20,070 nt of DNA from positions 1 to 20,070 of the forward strand of contig CAYJGG010000035.1 in assembly GCA_964369915.1 (NCBI GenBank). Direction: 5' to 3'. The DNA is from RGIG3102 sp964369915. Its GTDB lineage: Bacteria > Bacillota > Clostridia > Oscillospirales > Ruminococcaceae. The stretch's first letter is position 1. Every line of letters starts with the position of its first letter. The position numbers and the translations under genes are program-made. The notes under the pieces are model-generated. The model had not been told where the DNA came from. It was given only the letters and a program-made list of their open reading frames with translations, and did not search any database. Below, piece by piece: positions 1 through 6,424 of the stretch.

Positions 1-41
1 AATATAATCGAACCGGCTAATTGCCAATCAACATTTGCCAT
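1..41 (-). CDS. 5' end of an unidentified gene, cut by the window edge
   Basis: An ATG at 41-39 on the minus strand is preceded by the strong ribosome binding site AAAAGGAGA (49-57), at good spacing. Only 13 codons are visible, reading MANVDWQLAGSII. It is divergent from the LysR-type gene, the usual layout for a regulator and its target. The start is compatible with a small membrane subunit such as a sodium-pump decarboxylase gamma chain, but 13 residues cannot establish this. The gene start is well supported; the function is unknown. Confidence 0.6.
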   Translation of the reverse strand, partial: MANVDWQLAGSII

Positions 42-74
42 ATTATTTTCTCCTTTTGGTTTTTATTTATAAAA

Positions 75-93
75 CACTTGCAAAAGACAAGTG
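75..93. promoter_or_regulatory. LysR-type operator dyad (CACTTG-N7-CAAGTG)
   Basis: This is a perfect interrupted dyad with 6-bp arms and a 7-bp centre. Its inner part, CTTG-N7-CAAG, fits the LysR-family T-N11-A rule (T78 to A90). It lies between two divergent genes and covers the -35 of the putative lysR promoter, so it is a good candidate for autoregulation and for control of the leftward gene. Confidence 0.5.
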
Positions 94-107
94 AAATTTA
101 TTATAAT
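78..107 (+). promoter_or_regulatory. Putative promoter of the LysR-type gene
   Basis: TTGCAA (78-83), an 18-bp spacer and a perfect TATAAT (102-107) precede the ATG at 145. The -35 overlaps the dyad at 75-93, which would let the regulator block its own transcription. The alternative GTG start at 91 would place the start codon inside this promoter. Confidence 0.5.
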
Positions 108-144
108 TAATTTATGTATAACTTTAATTAAAAGCGAGGATATT

Positions 145-1077
145 ATGTATTTTAAAGAAATAAATGCCTTTATTGCTGTTTATGAGGCAAAATCTATATC
201 GAAAGCAGCCCAAAAACTATATATGACACAGCCTTCCTTAACTCGATTAATACAAGGAATCGAGGAACAAGTGGGCACTAATTTATTTACTCGCACAAGA
301 GATGGTTTAATCCCAACTTTAACTGGCGAATTATATATGGATAAGGCTAATCAAATTTTAAAAATCCAAAAAGATTTTGAATTATCTTTAGCGTTTGTAA
401 CTTCTGAAAATAGAGGCAGATTAACTATTGGAACTAAATCTTTTTTAAGTAGTAGTGTTTTACCAAAAGTTATCTCTAATTTTGAAAAAAAATATCAGAA
501 TGTTGAAATAACTATTTTTGAAGGAATAGGAACTGACGTTGAAAAAGAGATATTAAAAAACTCTGTTGATGTTGCCATTATCCATCTTCCTACTATTTCT
601 GAGCAATTAGTTTGTATGCCTATTGGAAAAGAAAAATTCTACATTGCTGTTAATAAAAATGATGAACTTAATAATTTAAGTTATAGAAAAAACGATGGTC
701 TTTTATATCTTGATTTAAAAGAATTAAAAAATAAAGATTTTTTATTAATGCAACCAAATCAAAAAATCCGCCAAGAAACTGATAGACTTCTCTCACTTGC
801 AAATATTACTCCTAATATAAAGCTTCAATCAACTAATATTTTCACAATTATAAACCTTGTTCGTGAAGGAGTTGGAATTTCAATTATTCCTTCTTCATAT
901 ATAGATTTTAATGATATTAATAGCCCAAACTACTACAACATTGAGCAAAATTTCAATCCATTTTGTGATATCGGAGTTATATATCATAAAGATATGCAAG
1001 GAAATCCTTTTATTAAAGAATTTGTAAATATCGCTAAAGAAGTTTTATCTGAAATGTTTTTTTCTTTAGTTTTATAA
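145..1077 (+). CDS. LysR-family transcriptional regulator
   Basis: This 310-residue protein has the LysR layout: an N-terminal winged helix-turn-helix (about residues 5-62, including the typical SISKAAQKLYMTQPSLTRLI stretch) and a C-terminal periplasmic-binding-protein-like effector domain (about 90-295). The chosen start is ATG 145, because it places the HTH at the family's usual position and GAGG (136-139) sits just upstream. The frame extends to a GTG at 91, but that runs through the promoter and operator. Family knowledge says such proteins bind dyads upstream of themselves and a divergent target; here the dyad at 75-93 and the leftward gene fit. The downstream RraA-family gene has its own promoter and no matching dyad, so it is a less certain target. 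The effector is unknown. Confidence 0.93.
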   Translation: MYFKEINAFIAVYEAKSISKAAQKLYMTQPSLTRLIQGIEEQVGTNLFTRTRDGLIPTLTGELYMDKANQILKIQKDFELSLAFVTSENRGRLTIGTKSFLSSSVLPKVISNFEKKYQNVEITIFEGIGTDVEKEILKNSVDVAIIHLPTISEQLVCMPIGKEKFYIAVNKNDELNNLSYRKNDGLLYLDLKELKNKDFLLMQPNQKIRQETDRLLSLANITPNIKLQSTNIFTIINLVREGVGISIIPSSYIDFNDINSPNYYNIEQNFNPFCDIGVIYHKDMQGNPFIKEFVNIAKEVLSEMFFSLVL

Positions 1078-1249
1078 GCGAAAATCATTCACTTTTCTTC
1101 TCAATTATAAAACATATTTATTATTTACTCAAATACGTATTTCAAATATACTCTATGCGAATTTTGTATATAACTAACGTAAAATCTAAATTAAATACAC
1201 TTTGTTAAATTTTTATTAATTTATTAGGTTTTTCTTAGCTTTTCTTTAG

Positions 1250-1277
1250 TTGACAATGCTATTTTTTGGACTATAAT
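1250..1277 (+). promoter_or_regulatory. Consensus sigma-A promoter of the RraA-family gene
   Basis: TTGACA (1250-1255), a 16-bp spacer and TATAAT (1272-1277) match both hexamers perfectly. Transcription would start near 1284, giving a leader of roughly 100 nt before ATG 1382. Such a strong promoter implies high basal expression or control by a repressor. Confidence 0.75.
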
Positions 1278-1291
1278 TAAACTGTAATGTG

Positions 1292-1329
1292 AAAATAGAC
1301 AATTTTTTCTTTGAAAATTTGTTTATTTT
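1292..1329 (+). other. Hairpin in the leader of the RraA-family gene
   Basis: AAAATAGACAA (1292-1302) pairs with TTGTTTATTTT (1319-1329) over 11 bp with one G-U. The 16-nt loop holds complementary T and A runs. No U-tract follows, so it is not a classical terminator. The rest of the gap between the LysR-type gene and this leader (1078-1249) holds no gene that I can support, only a short palindrome, AAATACGTATTT, at 1131-1142. Confidence 0.35.
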
Positions 1330-1381
1330 ACTATACCCCAAATATTGAATTTTAAATAAGATTTTTAAGGAGATTTATATT

Positions 1382-2068
1382 ATGCCAGTTGGATTTCGAG
1401 CTTATAAGAATTTTGAAAGGCCTGATGCTGAATTAGTAAAACAGTTTAAAAACATTCCAAGCAGCAATATTAGCGATGCTATGAGAAGAATGTATAGTAT
1501 TTTTAAAGGAATTAGACCTTTTAATAAGCTGCCTTTACTTGGAGTTGCTTTAACTGTGAAACTTCCTGTTGGAGATAATTTAGCAGCTCAAGCTGCACTT
1601 GACTATGCTCAACCAGGCGATATTATAGTGCTTGATGGCGCTGGATATTCTGACAGGGCACTTTTAGGCGGAATGATGTTGGAATACGCTAAAATCAAAA
1701 AAATCGGCGGGTTTGTTGTTGATGGTGCTATAAGAGATTTAGACGAGGTTAAATCTTCTGGAATTCCTGTTTTTGCAAAATCCGTTACAACTCTTGGACC
1801 ATATAGAGAAGGTCCTGGTGAAATTAATGTTCCTGTTGTTTGTGGTGGGCAAGTTATTATGCCAGGAGATATATTAGTTGGCGATAGTGATGGTATTGTT
1901 GTTATTCCAAAAGATTTTGCAATAGAAGTTTTAGAAGGTGCAAAACTTCATTTAGCTAAGGAATTAGAAGAAACTGTTAGAATGAGAACAGGCAAATACA
2001 CTAGTGAAGAACATATAAAAACTTTCACAGGAAAATTTGTAAATCTAGGCGGAACAGTTATAGAATAA
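1382..2068 (+). CDS. RraA-like / HMG-CHA aldolase family protein
   Basis: The 228-residue protein belongs to the RraA/4-hydroxy-4-methyl-2-oxoglutarate aldolase fold. The family signature is clear: G97, then exactly 20 residues to R118-D119, then two residues to E122, within VVDGAIRDLDE. GDIIVLDG (79-86) and GDSDGIVVIP near the C terminus are also typical. Family members are divalent-metal class II pyruvate aldolases that also decarboxylate oxaloacetate. E. coli RraA instead inhibits RNase E, which is less relevant in a Firmicute. A lyase or decarboxylase acting on a branched 2-keto acid in the cytoplasm is the best guess; the substrate is not readable from sequence. AAGGAG lies just upstream of ATG 1382. 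The gene appears monocistronic. Confidence 0.88.
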   Translation: MPVGFRAYKNFERPDAELVKQFKNIPSSNISDAMRRMYSIFKGIRPFNKLPLLGVALTVKLPVGDNLAAQAALDYAQPGDIIVLDGAGYSDRALLGGMMLEYAKIKKIGGFVVDGAIRDLDEVKSSGIPVFAKSVTTLGPYREGPGEINVPVVCGGQVIMPGDILVGDSDGIVVIPKDFAIEVLEGAKLHLAKELEETVRMRTGKYTSEEHIKTFTGKFVNLGGTVIE

Positions 2069-2071
2069 AAT

Positions 2072-2113
2072 AAACAGCATATTAGCTTTTGATTTGAAGC
2101 TAATATGCTGTTT
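2072..2113. terminator. Bidirectional terminator shared by convergent genes
   Basis: A perfect 17-bp stem (2072-2088 with 2097-2113) encloses an 8-nt loop and is flanked by A-rich and T-rich runs on both sides. It sits between the stop of the plus-strand RraA-family gene (2068) and that of the minus-strand gene (2125), so it can end both transcripts. Confidence 0.85.
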
Positions 2114-2124
2114 TATTTTATTTA

Positions 2125-2742
2125 TTACTTTGTGTTTTCAATGAGAATTTCTTCGCTAATTGGAATATCCCCATTTAATGAAATTTGTTTTTCACCATTA
2201 TTGTCAGTATAAAGAACATTCACCGATGTGAAATTATATTGAGTTTCCATAGAATTTATAAACTGCATAACTATTTCTGCTGGCTTTTCACCACTTTCTT
2301 CTTCTGTTAAAATATTTTCATTACTTAGATTAAAAACCACTAATTTGTAATATTTATTAGAGTAATCATCGGCATCAATACTGCAAGTAATATGATAATC
2401 TTCAAAAACAATTCCTTCTTCTAAACTATCTATAATTTTTTGATAGTCTTGTTTATATGGAGTTTCATCACCTGCGTTTTCATAAAGATTAAAATCAACT
2501 ATTCTATCACTATTTAAATTATATAGATAGCCTTCTCCATTATAATCTCCCATATTATAAAAATCATAACCTATTTTGATTTCATCACTAGCATTATAAA
2601 CTTCTCTATTATAAGAATTAATTTTATCAGTTGCAATCATATTTCCTATAAAAGGAACATATCCAGCTGAATACATCCAAGCTAGAAAGCTAATTATTAT
2701 AGCTATTATAACATAAATTATTATTTTCTTTTTTGTTTTCAT
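2125..2742 (-). CDS. Membrane-anchored hypothetical protein, possibly YfjL-like
   Basis: The protein has 205 residues. A lysine-rich start (MKTKKK) is followed by one hydrophobic helix at about residues 7-25, with no lipobox and no clear signal-peptidase site. It is probably an N-terminally anchored protein with its remaining domain outside the cell. That domain is rich in Tyr, Asn, Asp and Glu and has no catalytic motif that I recognise. The short helix followed by PFIGNMIATDKINSYN recalls small YfjL-type Firmicute proteins of unknown function, a weak resemblance. The ribosome binding site is poor (AAAGG about 13 nt from ATG). It has its own promoter (2805-2833) and appears monocistronic. 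Confidence 0.75.
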   Translation of the reverse strand: MKTKKKIIIYVIIAIIISFLAWMYSAGYVPFIGNMIATDKINSYNREVYNASDEIKIGYDFYNMGDYNGEGYLYNLNSDRIVDFNLYENAGDETPYKQDYQKIIDSLEEGIVFEDYHITCSIDADDYSNKYYKLVVFNLSNENILTEEESGEKPAEIVMQFINSMETQYNFTSVNVLYTDNNGEKQISLNGDIPISEEILIENTK

Positions 2743-2804
2743 AATTATAATCTAACCTTTCTTAAGGGATAGCATTTTAATTTTATAAAAATATTTATAT
2801 ATTT

Positions 2805-2833
2805 AGTATATCTCAAAATCCATAATTTTGCAA
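2805..2833 (-). promoter_or_regulatory. Putative promoter of the membrane-anchored hypothetical gene
   Basis: On the minus strand, TTGCAA (2833-2828), a 17-bp spacer and TATACT (2810-2805) form a good sigma-A promoter about 60 nt upstream of the start. Two GTTAA-containing 7-mers with an 11-bp period lie directly upstream and overlap the -35 (2832-2849). Confidence 0.5.
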
Positions 2834-2880
2834 TTAACTATATGTTAACAATTTAAAATTCAACCTGAATGTATCATAAA

Positions 2881-2905
2881 AAAAGCTGTCATATCGACAG
2901 CTTTT
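2881..2905 (-). terminator. Terminator after the dUTPase gene
   Basis: AAAAGCTGTC (2881-2890) pairs with GACAGCTTTT (2896-2905) around a 5-nt loop. On the minus strand the hairpin is followed by further T residues. It lies 11 nt beyond the dUTPase stop codon and ends the nrdG-dut transcript. Confidence 0.85.
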
Positions 2906-2915
2906 TAATTTTAAT

Positions 2916-3344
2916 TTATCTAATGCCAGTAGAGCCATGTCCGCCTCTATCTTCATTATCTAAAGACTGAACAAAATTTATACTAACTTCTTCTTGAATT
3001 TTCATAATTCTAAATTGGCAAATCCTATCATTTTTTTCGATTTTTGTATCTCTTAAAGCAAATGCAGGAAAAAACCATTGATCATTATCGCCACAATAAG
3101 AATTATCAACAATTCCCATTGAATTTGTTTGGATAACCCCAAAGTTTTTAAATGTTGATGAACGTGGTAGGATATGAGCTTCATATCCTTTTGGAAGCTG
3201 CATCGCAACACCTAGTGGAATTAATTTAAATTCACCTTGCTTTAATTCAATTGTTTTTGCCGCTCTTAAATCTATCCAATCGCCTTTTGAAATAGGCTTT
3301 ACTTTTTCTATTTCATCATCAAAATATTTAATTTTTATTTCCAT
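2916..3344 (-). CDS. dut: dUTP diphosphatase (trimeric dUTPase)
   Basis: The 142-residue protein has the usual homotrimeric dUTPase length and all five conserved motifs: I, DWIDLRAA (22-29); II, PRSS (60-63); III, GIVDNSYCGD (77-86) with the uracil-site Tyr and catalytic Asp; IV, RICQ (107-110); V, RGGHGSTG (133-140). Motif V has His where Phe is usual. The enzyme hydrolyses dUTP to dUMP and pyrophosphate, keeping uracil out of DNA and feeding dTMP synthesis. ATG 3344 is chosen because AAAAGGAG sits 7 nt upstream and the residues after it match the family start; a longer frame to 3389 would overlap nrdG. The gene starts 25 nt after the nrdG stop, so they are likely co-transcribed. No phage genes surround it. 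Confidence 0.95.
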   Translation of the reverse strand: MEIKIKYFDDEIEKVKPISKGDWIDLRAAKTIELKQGEFKLIPLGVAMQLPKGYEAHILPRSSTFKNFGVIQTNSMGIVDNSYCGDNDQWFFPAFALRDTKIEKNDRICQFRIMKIQEEVSINFVQSLDNEDRGGHGSTGIR

Positions 3345-3369
3345 TATCTTTCTCCTTTTATATAAAAGT

Positions 3370-3861
3370 TTATTTTTCCCATAAAACAACTTTATTTTCT
3401 TCTAAACTTTTTTTAACATCTATTAATCTTTGATTACTACTTCCACGAAATAATAAATTTAAATCTTTTTTCTTTTCAATAAATTGACCATCTTTTAAAA
3501 CATCAATATATTTTAAAATTTCTTTTTGCTTTTCGTTTAATTCTTCAAATAAAAATCCTGTCCAAAGCCATATATTTTTCCCAGTTCTTTCTTTTATTGC
3601 CTTAACTGTTTTTAAAATCATATCGCCTTCTTGTCCCATAGGTTCACCACCTAAGATAGAATAGCCCTCAACATTTGGGTTTTCTCCCATTTTTATAAAC
3701 TTTTCCATTACTTCATCGGTGTATTTTTCGCCATAATCATAAGCCCAGTATTCCTCATTAAAACAATTTTTGCATTTAAAATGGCAACCACTAACAAATA
3801 AAGTTGAGCGAATACCCACACCATTTGCAACATCAAATTGCCTGATTTGCGCATAATTCAT
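3370..3861 (-). CDS. nrdG: Anaerobic ribonucleotide reductase activating protein
   Basis: This 163-residue radical-SAM activase carries CHFKCKNC (C26, C30, C33; the CX3CX2C cluster motif), binding a 4Fe-4S cluster, and GGEP (71-74) for S-adenosylmethionine. It generates the glycyl radical on NrdD by reductive cleavage of SAM. The start MNYAQIRQFDVANG matches the family. An in-frame stop just upstream excludes a longer form. The nearest purine-rich site, AAAGGA, is about 16 nt from ATG, so translation may be weak, suiting an activase needed in low amounts. It is downstream of nrdD but separated from it by a strong terminator, and is followed at 25 nt by dut. I see no clear promoter in the short gap, so expression may depend on readthrough. 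Confidence 0.96.
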   Translation of the reverse strand: MNYAQIRQFDVANGVGIRSTLFVSGCHFKCKNCFNEEYWAYDYGEKYTDEVMEKFIKMGENPNVEGYSILGGEPMGQEGDMILKTVKAIKERTGKNIWLWTGFLFEELNEKQKEILKYIDVLKDGQFIEKKKDLNLLFRGSSNQRLIDVKKSLEENKVVLWEK

Positions 3862-3907
3862 AATATTAAACTAGCATTCCTTTCAGCACATTTTTAAGAT
3901 TTAATAT

Positions 3908-3940
3908 TATAAAAAAGGGCGTAAATCGCCCTTTTTTATA
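3908..3940 (-). terminator. Terminator between nrdD and nrdG
   Basis: A perfect 14-bp stem (3908-3921 with 3927-3940) has a GGGCG/CGCCC core, a 5-nt loop and T6 runs. It lies 27 nt past the nrdD stop and 47 nt before the nrdG start. It should stop most nrdD transcripts and reduce expression of nrdG and dut. Confidence 0.85.
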
Positions 3941-3966
3941 TTTAATTTTATTAATTAAAAACACTA

Positions 3967-6114
3967 TTATAAGTGCATTACTCTTTCTTTTATCTCTTGA
4001 GTTCTGCCTTCGTTCCAGAAGTTTTCGCCTAAATAACCGCAAGTTCTTCTAACAACGTTCATTCTATCTCTATCTCTGTTTGAGCAGTTTGGACAATACC
4101 ATTCTAAGTTATCATCACATAAAATTTCGCCCTCATAACCACATTCCATACAGAAATCAAGTTTTGTATTCATTTCAGCATACTGAACATTTTCATACAT
4201 ATATTTAATTAATGTTAAAATAACTTCTGGATTATTCACTAAATTTGGAAGCTCAACGTAGCTGATTGCACCACCTGATGAAATTGTTTGGAATTTTGAT
4301 TCAAATTTTAATTTTTCAAATGCATCAATTTCTTCTCCAACAAACACATGATATGAGTTTGTTAAATAATCTCTATCAGTAACTCCTTTTATAACACCAA
4401 AACGTGCTCTTAGGCATTTTGCAAATCTTTCAGTTAAACTTTCACTTGGTGTACCGTATAAAGCAAATCCAAGGCCAGTTTGTCTTTTCCATAAAACTAT
4501 TTTAGCTTTTAAATGATTCATAATATCAACTGCTAACGCTTCACCTTTTGGCGTTGTATGACTTTCGCCAATAAGACCTAACACACATTCATATAGCCCG
4601 ATATACCCAAGAGTGATTGTTGCATATCCGTCTTGTAGTAGTGGTAGTATTGGCTCGTGTTTTGGAAGTCTTGCGATAGCTCCATGTTGCCAGTGAATTG
4701 GTGAAACATCACTTGTGATATCTTTTAATTTATCATATCTTAGCATTAAGCTTTCTTTAACTAAATCTAATCTATCTTCTAGTATATTCCAGAATTTTTT
4801 AATATCGCCTTGTGCTGATAGTCCAACGTCGGCAAGATTTAAAGAAGTTACGCCCATATTAAATCTACCATACCATTTATATACGCCTTCTTCATTATTT
4901 ATAGGGCCTGTGTATGGAGAAAGCCAAGCTCTACAACCCATGCAACCAAACACATTGCCTTCATAGCTTTGTTTCATATGCTTTGCACTAATAAAGTCTG
5001 GCATCATTCTTTTTGACACGCAAACTGAAGCTATTTGAGTTAATTCATAATACTCACTATCTTCGTGTATATTATTTTCATCAGTTACATATAAAAGTTT
5101 TGGGAATGCTGGAGTTATCCAAGCGCCAACTTCATTTTTAATGCCTTGAATTCTTTGCTCTAGCACTTCTTTAATTAGCATAACTGTTTCTTTTTCGTAT
5201 TCTGGATATTCTGAGATATACATAAATACACTTAAAAACGGACTTTGTCCATTTGAAGTTTGCAGGGTGTTAACTTGGTATTGAATAGTTTGTATACCAG
5301 ATTTAACTTCTTCTTTTAATCTTAAAGCAACAGCATTTTTTAATTGTTCTTTAGTGTAGCTAAATCCATTATCGCCCCACTCTTTAATTAATTGCTTTTT
5401 AATTTTTTCTTCAGAAATTCTAACAAATGGTGATAAATGTGCTAAAGAAATAGTTTGTCCGCCAAATTGCCCAGATGCAACTTGCGCAATAATTTGAGTT
5501 GCAATAGTGCAAGCTGTTCTAAAAGTTTTTGGTTTTTCAATTAATTTACCGTTGATAACTGTTCCATTTTCAAGCATATCTTTTAAATTAACTAAACAGC
5601 AGTTAAAAGATGGATTTAAATAATGTCCTAAATCATGAATATGGATAAGCCCATTATCGTGAGCTTGAGCGATATGTGGAGGTAGCATCATTCTTTTTGC
5701 TACGTCTTTTGAAACTTCTTCTGCAACTAAATCTCTTTGAGTTGAAATTAATTGCTCTTGCTTGTTTGAATTTTCCATTAAAGCTTCTTTATTATCGCCA
5801 TTAATTAATCCGATAACTTTATTATCAATTGTATTTTTTTGTCTTTGATATTCTCTAACCGCTCTATAAGCTTCATAGCATTTTGCAGTTAGTGTGTCAT
5901 CTGCTTCAACTAATGCTTTATAAACATAATCTTCTATTTCTTTAATAGTAACTATGGTTTTATCAGTTTCAAAATTTTCTCCAATTTCTTTTGCTAACTT
6001 TTCATTAACAATACCACTTCCATATTTCATAGCTTTTAAAATAGCTTGTTCGATTTTACTTGAATCAAACTCTACTTGTCTGCCATTTCTTTTAGTAATT
6101 TTAATAATTTCCAT
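3967..6114 (-). CDS. nrdD: Anaerobic (class III) ribonucleoside-triphosphate reductase
   Basis: This 715-residue enzyme reduces NTPs to dNTPs without oxygen, using a glycyl radical. An N-terminal ATP-cone (about 4-92, starting ITKRNGRQVEF) provides allosteric control by ATP/dATP. The catalytic body holds the NPSFNCC segment (C172/C173) and GCMGCR (390-395), the conserved cysteine regions that include the thiyl-radical residue. A zinc site is formed by C655/C658 and C674/C677. The radical loop RTCGYLG places the glycyl radical at G693. Length and all key residues are those of a complete enzyme. TAAGGAG sits 7 nt before ATG 6114. Two NrdR boxes overlay its promoter. It precedes nrdG and dut, with a terminator between. 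Confidence 0.97.
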   Translation of the reverse strand: MEIIKITKRNGRQVEFDSSKIEQAILKAMKYGSGIVNEKLAKEIGENFETDKTIVTIKEIEDYVYKALVEADDTLTAKCYEAYRAVREYQRQKNTIDNKVIGLINGDNKEALMENSNKQEQLISTQRDLVAEEVSKDVAKRMMLPPHIAQAHDNGLIHIHDLGHYLNPSFNCCLVNLKDMLENGTVINGKLIEKPKTFRTACTIATQIIAQVASGQFGGQTISLAHLSPFVRISEEKIKKQLIKEWGDNGFSYTKEQLKNAVALRLKEEVKSGIQTIQYQVNTLQTSNGQSPFLSVFMYISEYPEYEKETVMLIKEVLEQRIQGIKNEVGAWITPAFPKLLYVTDENNIHEDSEYYELTQIASVCVSKRMMPDFISAKHMKQSYEGNVFGCMGCRAWLSPYTGPINNEEGVYKWYGRFNMGVTSLNLADVGLSAQGDIKKFWNILEDRLDLVKESLMLRYDKLKDITSDVSPIHWQHGAIARLPKHEPILPLLQDGYATITLGYIGLYECVLGLIGESHTTPKGEALAVDIMNHLKAKIVLWKRQTGLGFALYGTPSESLTERFAKCLRARFGVIKGVTDRDYLTNSYHVFVGEEIDAFEKLKFESKFQTISSGGAISYVELPNLVNNPEVILTLIKYMYENVQYAEMNTKLDFCMECGYEGEILCDDNLEWYCPNCSNRDRDRMNVVRRTCGYLGENFWNEGRTQEIKERVMHL

Positions 6115-6195
6115 TTTTTTACTCCTTAGGCTTATTTTTTTATATAAATGAGTTATTTTTTAATATATCTAGTACTATATTTATGCGATACAACT

Positions 6196-6224
6196 ATTAT
6201 ACAACAATATCTTGTGTTATACAA
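6196..6224 (-). promoter_or_regulatory. nrdD promoter
   Basis: On the minus strand, TTGTAT (6224-6219), a 17-bp spacer and a perfect TATAAT (6201-6196) form the promoter. NrdR box 1 fills the spacer, so repressor binding would exclude RNA polymerase. The rest of the 6115-6424 gap holds the NrdR boxes, the leader and the next gene's terminator; I see no gene in it. Confidence 0.6.
6202..6217 (-). promoter_or_regulatory. NrdR box 1
   Basis: The 16-mer CAACAATATCTTGTGT matches the NrdR consensus (acaCwAtATaTwGtGt) at 13 of 16 positions, including most core bases. It fills the -10/-35 spacer of the nrdD promoter. NrdR is the ATP/dATP-sensing repressor of ribonucleotide reductase genes; its own gene is not in this window. 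Confidence 0.75.
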
Positions 6225-6232
6225 TAGTTTCT

Positions 6233-6248
6233 TTTCAATATATTGTTT
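6233..6248 (-). promoter_or_regulatory. NrdR box 2
   Basis: TTTCAATATATTGTTT contains the perfect palindromic core CAATATATTG. It is separated from box 1 by exactly 15 bp, so the two box centres are 31 bp (about three helical turns) apart, the family's characteristic spacing. It lies just upstream of the -35. Confidence 0.75.
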
Positions 6249-6325
6249 TTTAGCGTTTTACACAATTTTTTTAAAATTTTACTATATAAAACATATAATA
6301 CATAAATTTAAAATAAAATAATAAA

Positions 6326-6365
6326 AAAATCTCACAAATTGTTTTTGAAAAATTTGTGAGATTTT
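6326..6365 (-). terminator. Terminator after the lipoprotein gene
   Basis: A perfect 15-bp stem (6326-6340 with 6351-6365) encloses a 10-nt loop. On the minus strand it is followed by a T run. It lies about 60 nt past the stop at 6425. Confidence 0.85.
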
Positions 6366-6424
6366 ATAGTTGTTTTTTTAATGAAAAATACTAATATTTT
6401 TCTATTTTTACTTCTATTTACATT

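Noticed and set aside
91..144. GTG start adding 18 residues to the LysR-type protein
   Set aside because: It would overlap the operator and promoter, has no ribosome binding site, and shifts the HTH away from the family's usual N-terminal position. ATG 145 is better.
1131..1142. AAATACGTATTT palindrome as an operator
   Set aside because: It lies more than 100 bp upstream of the RraA-family promoter, and short AT-rich palindromes are expected by chance here.
2916..3344. dUTPase as a sign of a prophage
   Set aside because: The gene sits behind nrdG with a shared terminator, and no integrase, structural or lysis gene is present in the window.
3345..3389. Longer dUTPase start overlapping the end of nrdG
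   Set aside because: The extra residues are not dUTPase-like, and the ATG at 3344 has an excellent ribosome binding site and family-typical N terminus.
4715..4966. Plus-strand open frame opposite nrdD
   Set aside because: It is a shadow of the nrdD reading frame, with no ribosome binding site and no recognisable product.
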